From NCBI GenBank assembly GCA_023441965.1, contig JAEZNB010000038.1, forward strand, positions 28,337 through 92,336: a stretch of 64,000 nt of DNA, given 5' to 3'. Origin of the DNA: Bacillota bacterium. Its GTDB lineage: Bacteria > Bacillota > Clostridia > Lachnospirales > Lachnospiraceae. The notes below the pieces were generated by a model that was not told where the DNA came from, searched no databases, and saw nothing but the letters and a program-made list of their open reading frames with translations. Shown one piece after another: positions 52,698 through 60,858 of this stretch. Position numbers and translations under genes: made by a program. Numbering within the stretch: the stretch's first letter is position 1; each line of letters starts with the position of its first letter.

Positions 52698-54494
52698 ATG
52701 TCCAATAGCATTAAGATATTATCAAATGATATCAATATTAAGGAGGCAAATAACAGTACCTATTTTGAATTTGCCAAAGGCTTAATTGCCAATGTTAAGG
52801 CGACCGACGAGACAATCATTAATATCTATGTCGGTACAGAAGGCGGTATGTTCTATACGGATCCCGTTCTGGAGCTGCCGGAGGGCTTTGACCACAGAAA
52901 AAGAGATTGGTATATTCAGGCGGTAAATGCACCGGATAAGGTTATCATTACAGATCCCTATGTGGATGCAGGAACCGGCCAGATGGTAATCTCAATGACT
53001 ATGGCGATACAAAATGAAAACACCTTAATCGGTGTTGTCGGTATTGATCTGGATCTTAGTATCCTTTCCTCCTCCCTGTCCGATATTGCAATCGGTGACA
53101 GCGGATATCTCTACATAACCGATAAGAGCGGCAACTTAATCGCTCATCCCGATCAAACGCTTATCGGAACAGATACTGTAGTAAAGCTTTCCCATTGGGA
53201 AGAGATAAAGGCAAACGATAACGGCTTTTCCGTTTATGAGTTTGAAGGAGAGAAAAAGTTTGCCTGCTACGATACCAATGACACGGCAGGTTGGAAGATC
53301 ATCGCCAGCATGAATTACTCTGAATTGAGCAAGGACACCAATCTGATCAGAGTGACGATCGCCATTGTTTCCATCATCACTTTTCATGCCTCCATCCTGC
53401 TCGCGATTCTTTTCAGCAGCGGGATCTCAAGGAATATCCGGACCCTACTGTCAGCCTTTGACCGTTTGTCCCGGGGTGATCTGACAGCCACCATAACGGT
53501 GAAATCCAAGGATGAATTCAACCTATTGGGTAAGCATTTTAATGAAATGACCGAACACATCTCCACCCTGTTTCGTAATGTAAGTGATGCCTCTGCCACG
53601 GTACTTGACAGCTCTGTCACCCTGGCAAATATGGCCGAGGAAACCAATGCTTCTCTGGCTGAGGTTGCCAGAGCTGTTGAGGATGTTGCGAAAGGTGCTT
53701 CCGAGCAGGCTCAGAATTCCAGTGACGGAGCAGAAAGTATCAGTGATTTGGCCGACAAGCTGACCCTCATTGATTCCTCAACCGATGCGATGGAGACCCT
53801 GTCGAAGGATGCCAGACAGCTCACCCGCCGCGGTCTTGAAGGAGTAGAGCTGCTTATGCATAATTCCGACAGCACCTTACAGTCCACCGCCAAGGTATCG
53901 GATATGGTATATGCTGTAAGTGACAGTATGAAACAGATCGGAGCCATCTCCGATACGATCGATATGATTACTTCCCAGACAAATCTTCTCTCCCTGAATG
54001 CTTCCATCGAAGCCTCAAGGGCAGGAGAAAGCGGCAGGGGCTTTGCCGTAGTTGCTTCCGAGATCAGACATCTGGCCGAACAGTCCAAGGCTTCTACTGT
54101 GAAAATCAAGGATATCGTAGATGATATCAGCAAGAAGACGGAGCTTTCCGTACAGGCAATGGACGTTACCAAGCAGAACGTGAAGGAACAGGCCTCTCTT
54201 GTCAACCGGACCCAGGATCTCTTCCACGAAATCATGGAGGCCGTTAAGGTATTGTCCGAGAAGATCACAGATATCAAGCAGCATGTGGATGATATCTCTG
54301 AGCAAAAGAATAATATTGTCTTCCAGATCGAGAACATCTCTGCTATTTCAGAGGAATCCGCCTCTGCCACAGAGGAGGTAACTGCCTCTGCGGAGCAGAT
54401 CTCAACGACCATGGATGAAATCACCCAACAGGCCCTTGACCTGCAAAGACTATCCGAAGACCTGCAGAATAGAATCAATAGCTTTAAGTTCTAG
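52698..54494 (+). CDS. Methyl-accepting chemotaxis protein lacking its N-terminal membrane helix
   Basis: A 598-aa chemoreceptor-like frame. It has most of a dCache_1 sensor domain (about 1-215; RKRDWYIQA, VVGIDLDLS), one membrane helix (about 222-245), HAMP (about 246-300) and the methyl-accepting signalling domain, with the conserved hairpin tip SLNASIEASRAGESGRGFAVVA-type residues (shortened). TM1 and the start are missing: homologous residues continue upstream without a start codon to 52620 (ETTSRQTIREITRGLDNYF), where a stop ends the frame, and no ribosome binding site precedes ATG 52698. It is probably a 5'-truncated, decaying copy. Confidence 0.75.
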   Translation: MSNSIKILSNDINIKEANNSTYFEFAKGLIANVKATDETIINIYVGTEGGMFYTDPVLELPEGFDHRKRDWYIQAVNAPDKVIITDPYVDAGTGQMVISMTMAIQNENTLIGVVGIDLDLSILSSSLSDIAIGDSGYLYITDKSGNLIAHPDQTLIGTDTVVKLSHWEEIKANDNGFSVYEFEGEKKFACYDTNDTAGWKIIASMNYSELSKDTNLIRVTIAIVSIITFHASILLAILFSSGISRNIRTLLSAFDRLSRGDLTATITVKSKDEFNLLGKHFNEMTEHISTLFRNVSDASATVLDSSVTLANMAEETNASLAEVARAVEDVAKGASEQAQNSSDGAESISDLADKLTLIDSSTDAMETLSKDARQLTRRGLEGVELLMHNSDSTLQSTAKVSDMVYAVSDSMKQIGAISDTIDMITSQTNLLSLNASIEASRAGESGRGFAVVASEIRHLAEQSKASTVKIKDIVDDISKKTELSVQAMDVTKQNVKEQASLVNRTQDLFHEIMEAVKVLSEKITDIKQHVDDISEQKNNIVFQIENISAISEESASATEEVTASAEQISTTMDEITQQALDLQRLSEDLQNRINSFKF

Positions 54495-54515
54495 TGCAAG
54501 GCAAACAGAAACAAT

Positions 54516-54786
54516 AACCCCCAATCATCAGACCAACGAATGATAAGGCTGTTTCATTATACCATGTAGATACAAGAGGGTCCCTATATGTCCCCTCACG
54601 CACCGGTTCCCGGACAGATTTCAATTATGTGTGCCAGCTTCGGACGCTTATGTCCGTACCTGGTCACAACATAATTTTCAATCAGTTCAGCAAACAGTGT
54701 ATTATGGGAATATATAGGAACCCTCTTGTATTTCTAAGCTATTATGAAACAGTGCCATCAAATGAAATCTCTAATGATTGGGGGTT
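54516..54786. repeat. 271-bp fold-back (MITE-like) element
   Basis: The ends AACCCCCAATCAT (54516-54528) and ATGATTGGGGGTT (54774-54786) are exact reverse complements. The arms match all the way in: CTGTTTCAT-ATA, ATACAAGAGGGT-CCTATAT, then ATTATGT, CCAG and CGGAC around GCTTAT. The whole element is thus one imperfect palindrome of about 135 bp per arm. It lies between convergent genes (chemoreceptor and fabH) and encodes nothing credible. It could be a MITE, a decayed insertion sequence or a giant terminator. Confidence 0.75.
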
Positions 54787-54848
54787 TCACAGGTGCTTTG
54801 GGATAATGCCACCTCATCATCAACAATCAGGCAATCGTATTATTTCGC

Positions 54849-55826
54849 TTAGTATTGCAGAATAGCCGAAGCCCAGGTCAGGCCGGCACCGAAGGCAGCC
54901 AGAGCCAGGGTGTCTCCTCGCTTGATCTGTCCCTTCCTGATCCCTTCTCCCATGGCAATCGGTATCGAGGAGGAGGAGGTATTGCCGAACCGCTGAAGCG
55001 TCACAATAAAATTCTCCATACTGATGTTGAACTTCTTTGCCGCTGCTTCGATAATTCTTAGGTTTGCCTGATGGGGAATGAACCAGTCGATCCTGTCCGC
55101 GCTCAGTCCTGCCCCAACCAGTGCCTGTTCAAAGGCGAAGGGCATAATCTTAACTGCGAACTTGAACACCTCCTGCCCGTTCATACAGGTCGTATGCTTT
55201 CTGCCCTTTCTCTTCTCTTCCTCCTCCGGACTGAAGTAAACTGCCGGACAGGTAAGGAATTCTGCACCTGTACCATCAGACCCCATATGGGAAGAAAGGA
55301 TTCCACCCTCCTGCACCTCACCGAGGATAAAGGCTCCGGCCCCATCCCCAAAGAGAACACAGGTATTGCGGTCCCCCCAGTCCGTAATCTTGGAGAGAGC
55401 ATCTGCACCGATGATAAGGACATATCGGTATACTCCCGTCCTGATATACTGCCAGGCATTGGACAGGGCATAGAGAAAGCCGGCACAGGCAGCAGAGATA
55501 TCATAGGCAGCCGCATTGACCGCTCCGATCCTCTTCTGGACCAGGCAGGCCGTAGAAGGAAAGAACTGATCCGGTGTCACGGTTGCGACGATGATCAGCC
55601 CGATCTCCTCCGCTCTGATCCCTGCATCCGCCAGGGCCTGCTCTGCTGCCCTGACTGCCATATCCGAGGTAGACATATGCTCCTCTGCGATTCTTCTCTC
55701 CGAAATACCTGACCTCTCCACAATCCATTGGTCCGAGGTATCCACCATCTTCTCAAGGTCAAAGTTCGTCAGAACCCTGTCCGGTACAAAGCTTCCCACA
55801 CCAATTATTCCTGCTCTTTTCTCCAT
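54849..55826 (-). CDS. fabH: Beta-ketoacyl-ACP synthase III (FabH-like)
   Basis: A 325-aa thiolase-fold enzyme that condenses an acyl-CoA primer with malonyl-ACP. The catalytic triad is present: Cys in ISAACAGFLYAL, His in FIPHQANLRI, Asn in FGNTSSSSIP. AGGAG precedes the ATG. It follows the VOR-type operon by 4 nt after its gamma subunit, so it is co-transcribed. This suggests use of branched acyl-CoA (isobutyryl- or 2-methylbutyryl-CoA) from 2-oxoacids as fatty-acid primers, although no fab cluster is present here. Confidence 0.92.
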   Translation of the reverse strand: MEKRAGIIGVGSFVPDRVLTNFDLEKMVDTSDQWIVERSGISERRIAEEHMSTSDMAVRAAEQALADAGIRAEEIGLIIVATVTPDQFFPSTACLVQKRIGAVNAAAYDISAACAGFLYALSNAWQYIRTGVYRYVLIIGADALSKITDWGDRNTCVLFGDGAGAFILGEVQEGGILSSHMGSDGTGAEFLTCPAVYFSPEEEEKRKGRKHTTCMNGQEVFKFAVKIMPFAFEQALVGAGLSADRIDWFIPHQANLRIIEAAAKKFNISMENFIVTLQRFGNTSSSSIPIAMGEGIRKGQIKRGDTLALAAFGAGLTWASAILQY

Positions 55827-55829
55827 ATC

Positions 55830-56378
55830 TTATATCTCCTGTTTTATAGAATTCATTCCCACTTCCAGAGCCTGCATCTCCAGAGGGAATAGTCCCTGCT
55901 TATCCTTGGGCAGCAGCTCCTTCACTGCCGCTTCCATGCTCTTGAAGGTGGGAGCCTGAAGCACTGCCATCATGGCACCGATCATGACCACATTGGCGAA
56001 TTTGATACTGCCGATCTCCATGGCAAGCCTGCTTGCCGGTATTTCATATACCTGTATATCCGGGCGGTAATCCGCCTTTTTGATCTGATGGCTGTCAACA
56101 ATCAAGGTTTTCCCCGGCTTTACCCAGGACTCAAACCTTTCCACTGCCGGAAGGCTCATTGCCATCACGACATCTGCTTTTGAAACCAAGGGTGATGCGA
56201 TATCCGTATCCGAGAGGATGACCTGGCAGTTTGCAAAGCCTCCTCTCATTTCCGGGCCGTAGGAGGGAAACATGGATACCTTCCTGCCATCCAGCATCCC
56301 GGCATAGGCTATGGTTTTCCCTGCCGCGACGATTCCCTGTCCGCCAAAGCCCGATAGTATTATCTGGTCTGTCCTCAT
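55830..56378 (-). CDS. 2-oxoacid:ferredoxin oxidoreductase, gamma subunit
   Basis: A 182-aa gamma subunit from ATG 56378, which overlaps the upstream stop (ATGA) and has GGAGG upstream; the frame extends to 56444 without need. The family motif LSGFGGQGIVAAGKTIAYAG lies at the N terminus, and PSYGPEMRGG is also typical. It joins the alpha, beta and ferredoxin subunits upstream to form a VOR/KOR-type complex. Confidence 0.9.
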   Translation of the reverse strand: MRTDQIILSGFGGQGIVAAGKTIAYAGMLDGRKVSMFPSYGPEMRGGFANCQVILSDTDIASPLVSKADVVMAMSLPAVERFESWVKPGKTLIVDSHQIKKADYRPDIQVYEIPASRLAMEIGSIKFANVVMIGAMMAVLQAPTFKSMEAAVKELLPKDKQGLFPLEMQALEVGMNSIKQEI

Positions 56379-57115
56379 AGCTTCCTTCCTCCATCCTTCA
56401 GGACTCCGAGCGGATAGTAGGCGATCATATTCTCCTCCACCCATCTGAGCGCATCCTTCGGTGACAGCTTAAAATTCGTCGGACAGGAGGACAGAACCTC
56501 AATCATGGTAAAGCCTTCCCCCTTCTGCTGCAGTTCAAAGGCCTTCCTTATGGCTCTTCCGGCCTTTCTGACATTCTTAGGGTCATGGACGGATACCCGT
56601 TCGATATATCTGGGTCCCTCCAGGGTAGCCAACAGCTCCGACATTCGGATCGGAAGGCCTTCCTGCGCCCTTCTTCCTCTGGGTGTGGTCAGGGTAACCT
56701 GACCCTCCAGACTGGTGGGTGCCATTTGACCTCCGGTCATTCCATAGATTGCATTGTTCACAAAGATAACGGTAATGTTCTCACCTCTGGCCGCCGCATG
56801 AACGATCTCTGCCGTACCGATCGCAGCCAGATCTCCATCCCCCTGATAGGTAAATACGATTCCCTCAGGCAGGACCCTCTTAATTCCGGTAGCCACTGCC
56901 GGGGCCCTTCCATGGGCTGCCTGTTGCATATCACAGCTAAAATAATTGTAGGCAAATACGGAACAGCCCACGGAAGCCACTCCGATGGTCCTGCCTTCCA
57001 GCTCTAAGTCATCCAAAGCCTCTGCCACCAGCCGGTGAATGATACCGTGGGTACAGCCCGGGCAGTAGTGCATCTGGAGATCTGTTAAGGCATCCGGTTT
57101 CTTAAAATCAGGCAT
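56375..57115 (-). CDS. 2-oxoacid:ferredoxin oxidoreductase, beta (TPP-binding) subunit
   Basis: A 246-aa beta subunit that binds thiamine diphosphate. The TPP/Mg motif is TYQGDGDLAAIG...NNAIYGMTGGQ (GDGD then NN), and the cubane-Cys region reads YCPGCTHG. It overlaps the alpha subunit gene by 8 nt. A GGGAG lies before the ATG. With the alpha subunit it oxidatively decarboxylates a 2-oxoacid to acyl-CoA and reduces ferredoxin. Confidence 0.93.
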   Translation of the reverse strand: MPDFKKPDALTDLQMHYCPGCTHGIIHRLVAEALDDLELEGRTIGVASVGCSVFAYNYFSCDMQQAAHGRAPAVATGIKRVLPEGIVFTYQGDGDLAAIGTAEIVHAAARGENITVIFVNNAIYGMTGGQMAPTSLEGQVTLTTPRGRRAQEGLPIRMSELLATLEGPRYIERVSVHDPKNVRKAGRAIRKAFELQQKGEGFTMIEVLSSCPTNFKLSPKDALRWVEENMIAYYPLGVLKDGGRKL

Positions 57116-58160
57116 GCTTGCTCCCTCCCATGATATCTTTTACTTTTTGCTTAATTTCTTCCACAGTTATGACGCTTCCGCCCATCTTCCCCTGAAAATA
57201 TACCGGTGCCCGGCCGTTCACCTCCAGCCTTACATCCTCCACCATCTGTCCGCTGCTTAATTCCACGACCAGGTAAGCCTTCGCGATCCTCTCAAAGGCT
57301 TCGGAGGGGAAGGGCCATACGGTCTGCGGCCGGATCAGTCCTACGTTGTAGCCCTCTTCAGCCAGCTCCTTAATGGCCTGCTTTGCGACTCTTGCTACGA
57401 TGCCAAAGGCAACCAAGAGGAGCTCGGCCTCCGGGTGAATGATTTCTGCTCTCTGCTCTGTCTTCCTTATTTTATCGTATTTCTCCTGCAGTCTAAGATT
57501 TAAGTCCTCCGATTCCTCCGGCTTGATATAGAGGGAATTGATGATATTATGTGCTCTCTCTTTCTTCGTACCGGTGGTCGCCCAGGACTTATCATATTCC
57601 TTACTCTCCGGCTCCCTTAAGACAACCGATTCCATCATCTGCCCCAGGATCCCGTCTGCCAGGACCATGGCAGGATTCCGGTATTCATCTGCCAGGTCAA
57701 AGGCAAGCAGGGTAAAATCATACATCTCCTGTACACTGTCCGGCGTCAGGACGATCAATCTGTAATCTCCATGGCCGCCGCCCTTCGTGGATTGAAAATA
57801 ATCAGACTGTGCAGGCTGTATACCTCCCAGTCCCGGTCCCACGCGCATGACATTTACGATAACACAGGGCAGCTCGCTGCCTGCGATATAGGAGATTCCC
57901 TCCTGCTTTAAGCTGATTCCCGGACTGGAGGAGGAGGTCATCGCTCGGACACCTGCTCCTGCTGCCCCATAGATCATATTAATCGCAGAGACCTCGCTTT
58001 CCGCCTGCAGGAAAACACCTCCCCTTTGCTCCATGTGCTTCGCCAGGTACTCCGGAAGCTCAGTCTGTGGCGTGATCGGATAGCCTGCGTAGAATTTGCA
58101 GCCCGCTCTGATGGCTGCTTCTGCGACTGCATCATTTCCCTTCATTAAAATCTGTTCCAT
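57108..58160 (-). CDS. 2-oxoacid:ferredoxin oxidoreductase, alpha subunit (VorB-like)
   Basis: A 350-aa alpha subunit of the VorB/KorA type (domains I and II). Its start has GGAGG 6 nt upstream and overlaps the ferredoxin subunit gene by 29 nt. Motifs are GCKFYAGYPITPQTELPEYL and the MTSSSSPGISLKQEG core, with RPQTVWPFPSE in the C-terminal domain. Substrates of related enzymes are 2-oxoisovalerate and 2-oxoglutarate; the fabH neighbour favours branched-chain 2-oxoacids (inference). Confidence 0.92.
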   Translation of the reverse strand: MEQILMKGNDAVAEAAIRAGCKFYAGYPITPQTELPEYLAKHMEQRGGVFLQAESEVSAINMIYGAAGAGVRAMTSSSSPGISLKQEGISYIAGSELPCVIVNVMRVGPGLGGIQPAQSDYFQSTKGGGHGDYRLIVLTPDSVQEMYDFTLLAFDLADEYRNPAMVLADGILGQMMESVVLREPESKEYDKSWATTGTKKERAHNIINSLYIKPEESEDLNLRLQEKYDKIRKTEQRAEIIHPEAELLLVAFGIVARVAKQAIKELAEEGYNVGLIRPQTVWPFPSEAFERIAKAYLVVELSSGQMVEDVRLEVNGRAPVYFQGKMGGSVITVEEIKQKVKDIMGGSKHA

Positions 58161-58368
58161 CTTCTACCTCCTTGCCAACCTCAAATACCAGGTCAGGACA
58201 CATCATCGCACATAAGGTGCAGCCGATACAGCTGCGAAAGTCGGTGATCGCTATGGGGGAATACCCTCTGCTGTTCACTCTTGTTTTATCTATCGTTAAA
58301 ATTTGCTTCGGGCAGACGTCGGTACATAGACCGCACCCCTGACACCGATTTGTCCTTAATGAAATCAT
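58132..58368 (-). CDS. 2-oxoacid:ferredoxin oxidoreductase, delta (ferredoxin) subunit
   Basis: A 78-aa 2[4Fe-4S] ferredoxin with two full motifs, CQGCGLCTDVCP (14-25) and CIGCTLCAMMCP (48-59). It is the first gene of the VOR-type operon (order delta-alpha-beta-gamma-fabH) and overlaps the alpha gene. It passes electrons from the TPP centre to a soluble ferredoxin. A promoter lies at 58438-58466. Confidence 0.92.
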   Translation of the reverse strand: MISLRTNRCQGCGLCTDVCPKQILTIDKTRVNSRGYSPIAITDFRSCIGCTLCAMMCPDLVFEVGKEVEDGTDFNEGK

Positions 58369-58437
58369 TTGCCTTGCTCCATTTCTGTTAAAATATTTTA
58401 ATTTAATTATTTTAATGTTTCATAATTCATAGCTAAC

Positions 58438-58466
58438 ATTATATACCCAACATAGAATTAATACAA
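58438..58466 (-). promoter_or_regulatory. Promoter of the VOR-type operon
   Basis: On the minus strand TTGTAT (58466-58461), 17 bp, TATAAT (58443-58438), about 70 nt before the ferredoxin subunit. The 58369-58676 stretch is markedly AT-rich; apart from this promoter I see no gene or other clear signal. Confidence 0.65.
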
Positions 58467-58676
58467 ATTAAATTTTGATTATCAAAGTATTAATTGCTAT
58501 AATGCCTTATTTTACTGGATTTATACTATTTCATTGCTTTCGAAAACGTAGTAATGTTATCGTTTTTTTATATTATTGTATGCCTTATAATGTAGTATTC
58601 ATTACCATATCCTGTAATAATAGTATATCCATAATATCACAATAATTACTTTATTGCAACCGCAGTTTCCGGTCGC

Positions 58677-58749
58677 AAAAAGTAAGGTGCTGCTGCTTCA
58701 CAGGTATGGATATCCGTCCTACATCCATATCAGTAAGCAACAGCACCTT
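58677..58749 (-). terminator. Terminator of the SPFH/RHH operon
   Basis: On the minus strand a 15-bp stem (58749-58735 with 58698-58684; one G-U pair) carries an inner TATGGAT/ATCCATA, followed by TTTTT (58681-58677). The stem ends AAGGTGCTG resemble the hairpins at 26354 and 49570. Confidence 0.8.
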
Positions 58750-58784
58750 CTTCTATCTAAGCGCATATTCTTATGATTACTTTC

Positions 58785-59039
58785 CTATTTCACTTTCCTT
58801 CTCCGGACACATTCTGCCAGCAGATACTCGATTTGTCCGTTGATGGATCGAAAATCCTCTTCTGCCCAGGCAGCCAGCTCGCTCCAAAGACCGGGGGAGA
58901 GCCTTAGAAGAATCTGCTTCTTCGTCTTCTCCTGCTCCTTCAGGGCCTTCTCTTTGCGAAGGATTTCCTGCTCCAGCTCATGGATATGCTTTAGTCTGGC
59001 CTTCAGCTGTTCTTCCTTAGCTTCAAATCTATCTTCCAT
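58785..59039 (-). CDS. Small coiled-coil plus ribbon-helix-helix protein
   Basis: An 84-aa protein from ATG 59039 (AAAGGAG 6 nt upstream; an in-frame TTG lies 6 nt earlier). The first 40 residues form a charged coiled coil (EEQLKARLKHIHELEQEI...). The second half (about 41-84) reads KKQILLRLSPGLWSELAAW...INGQIEYLLAECVRRRK, an Arc/CopG ribbon-helix-helix: one beta strand and two helices. It follows the SPFH gene by 27 nt. RHH dimers bind tandem short palindromes 11 bp apart, which is exactly what the operon promoter carries (60113-60131). Confidence 0.8.
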   Translation of the reverse strand: MEDRFEAKEEQLKARLKHIHELEQEILRKEKALKEQEKTKKQILLRLSPGLWSELAAWAEEDFRSINGQIEYLLAECVRRRKVK

Positions 59040-59066
59040 CCCCAACTCCTTTTTGATTAAGCTGTA

Positions 59067-60086
59067 CTAGTAAATCGATCCACTGTTAACGATTGGCTGG
59101 GCATCCTTATTGCCACAAAGGACTACCAGGAGATTGCTGACCATGGCGGCCTTCCGTTCTTCATCCAAGACCACGATCTCTTCCTCACCCAACTGATCGA
59201 TCGCCATCTTGACCATGCTGACCGCTCCTTCCACAATCTTTTGACGGGCAGCGATGATGGCGACTGCCTGCTGTCTCTGCAGCATTACAGCTGCAATTTC
59301 TTCCGCATAGGATAAGTGAGTAATTCTTACCTCGATGATCTCCAGTCCCGCAACTGCGACTCTCTGCTGCAATTCAGTCCTCATGCTGTCTGCAATCTCC
59401 TGACTGCTGCCGCGCAGGGTCTTCTCATCCGAATCCTCCTCCATGGTGTCATAGGGGTATAGTCTGACGATGTTTCGAATCGTAGAATCGCATTGGGTAG
59501 ACAGGAAGGAAGTGAAATTATCCACATTGAAGACTGCCTTGGTCGGGTCTGCTACTCTCCAGATCACCACTGCTCCGATAATAATCGGGTTACCCAGTAC
59601 GTCATTTACCTTCTGCTTCTCATTGTTCAGGGTCAGGGTCTTCATGCTGATCTTCTTGCTCAGGCCTGTCTGGACCGTAGCGGAAGCAGTTCCTCCGGCT
59701 GTACCCGTTCCCAGGGAAATGTTCAGTCCTCCGCCCTTCGCAGGATTAATGGCACCAGCAAAAGGGTTGGTATAGAAAAAGCCTTCCTTCTTCAGTGTTC
59801 CATAGTACTTACCGAACAGGGTCATCACCAGAGCTTCATTCGGAGTCAGGATATGAAGACCCCCACTCATAATACAGGCTACGATAAACAGGATAATGGA
59901 GAAGGTAAGTGCTAGACCTCCAAGAAGCCCTTTCCCGTCAATCAACTTCGTAGCGGCAAAGATACCGACCAGTACAGACAAAGCAAATTCAACCAGTATC
60001 AGCAGAAGCATCCAGCCTCCGCTTAAGGTTCTGATTTCTCTCTCTTCAACATCCTTCATTTGAGAGCTGATGACTTCGTTACTCAT
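59067..60086 (-). CDS. SPFH/band 7 domain membrane protein
   Basis: A 339-aa protein with two N-terminal membrane helices (about 27-47 and 54-75), then an SPFH (stomatin/prohibitin/flotillin) domain (about 80-260; VVIWRVADPTKAVFNVDNF, VAGLEIIEVRITHLSYAEEIA) and a short helical tail. It lacks the long flotillin repeats and fits the 'SPFH domain protein' group often seen beside small RHH proteins. Such proteins form large membrane scaffolds. GGAGG lies 7 nt before the ATG. It is the first gene of a two-gene unit with the RHH protein. Confidence 0.88.
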   Translation of the reverse strand: MSNEVISSQMKDVEEREIRTLSGGWMLLLILVEFALSVLVGIFAATKLIDGKGLLGGLALTFSIILFIVACIMSGGLHILTPNEALVMTLFGKYYGTLKKEGFFYTNPFAGAINPAKGGGLNISLGTGTAGGTASATVQTGLSKKISMKTLTLNNEKQKVNDVLGNPIIIGAVVIWRVADPTKAVFNVDNFTSFLSTQCDSTIRNIVRLYPYDTMEEDSDEKTLRGSSQEIADSMRTELQQRVAVAGLEIIEVRITHLSYAEEIAAVMLQRQQAVAIIAARQKIVEGAVSMVKMAIDQLGEEEIVVLDEERKAAMVSNLLVVLCGNKDAQPIVNSGSIY

Positions 60087-60112
60087 ATCCCATCCTCCAT
60101 TATATATTATAT

Positions 60113-60131
60113 TGATATCATTTTGATATCA
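60113..60131 (-). promoter_or_regulatory. Double TGATATCA operator
   Basis: TGATATCA (60113-60120) and TGATATCA (60124-60131) are perfect 8-bp palindromes separated by 3 bp, an 11-bp period. They lie directly downstream of the -10 box of the SPFH gene. This is the classic site layout for ribbon-helix-helix repressors, and the operon encodes one. Confidence 0.75.
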
Positions 60132-60133
60132 TA

Positions 60134-60162
60134 TATATACTATATATTTCCATGTCTGTCAA
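60134..60162 (-). promoter_or_regulatory. Promoter of the SPFH/RHH operon
   Basis: On the minus strand TTGACA (60162-60157), 17 bp, TATATA (60139-60134). The start falls inside the double palindrome. Confidence 0.75.
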
Positions 60163-60192
60163 GTAATTCTACAAATATTTTCCATAATTAAC

Positions 60193-60819
60193 GAATTTAT
60201 CGACAGACCGACTCGCCGGGTCTATCGGGAATGCGGAAGGCTGGACATCCTGGTGAATAATGCCTGGTCAGGAGCAAATCATGCCATGCAGAAGTATTTC
60301 TGGAATAAGCCCTTCTGGGAGCAGCCGATAGCCATGTTCGATGACTTCTACCGGGTTGGGCTCCGTTCCTCCTACACTGCTGGCTGTCACGCAGCGAAAA
60401 TCATGTCCCAGCAGCAGAGCGATCTGATCGTCAACATCTCCTTCTTCAGCACGAGAAGGTACTGGCTCAATGCCGCCCATGGTGTGTATAAGGCTGCTAC
60501 GGATACGCTTACCACTGATATGGCCCATGATCTGGAGGCTCACAAGGTCAGCGTATTTTCCCTCTATCCGGGAACCGTCAGTACGGAGGGTATGCTGGAG
60601 GCAGCCAAATACAATCCGGCGTTCGATATCAATCAGATGGAATCGCCCCGCTTTATCGGCCGCTGTGTCTCTGCCATGGCTCTGGATCCCTCCATCCATA
60701 GTAAGACCGGTAGTGTCATGATCGTTGCAGAGCTTGCCAAAGAGTATCAAATTACGGATATAAACGGAAATCAGCCCAGATCCTTACGATCTGAGCTGTG
60801 GCCCGGTCAAGTCATATAG
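60193..60819 (+). pseudogene. 5'-truncated short-chain dehydrogenase remnant
   Basis: An open frame with SDR homology that begins within the protein (EFIDRPTRRVYRECGRLDILVNNAW), lacking the N-terminal Rossmann TGxxxGIG part (about 70-80 residues). The first possible start, GTG 60253, has no ribosome binding site. The active site is also damaged: the Y-x-x-x-K motif reads HGVYK, so the catalytic Tyr is replaced by His. The remaining NISFFS and the C-terminal half are well preserved. It was probably cut off by a deletion near 60190. Confidence 0.75.
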
Positions 60820-60858
60820 CTTGACATATTGATAAGGCATTGACTGCGTATCGTATAC

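Noticed and set aside
54516..54786. A structured RNA with strand preference
   Set aside because: Arm differences give G-U pairs on the plus strand at some positions and on the minus strand at others, so there is no strand signal. A DNA-level element is more likely.
54629..54865. A 78-aa frame in the fold-back element
   Set aside because: It spans the palindrome centre, has no ribosome binding site and shows no domain.
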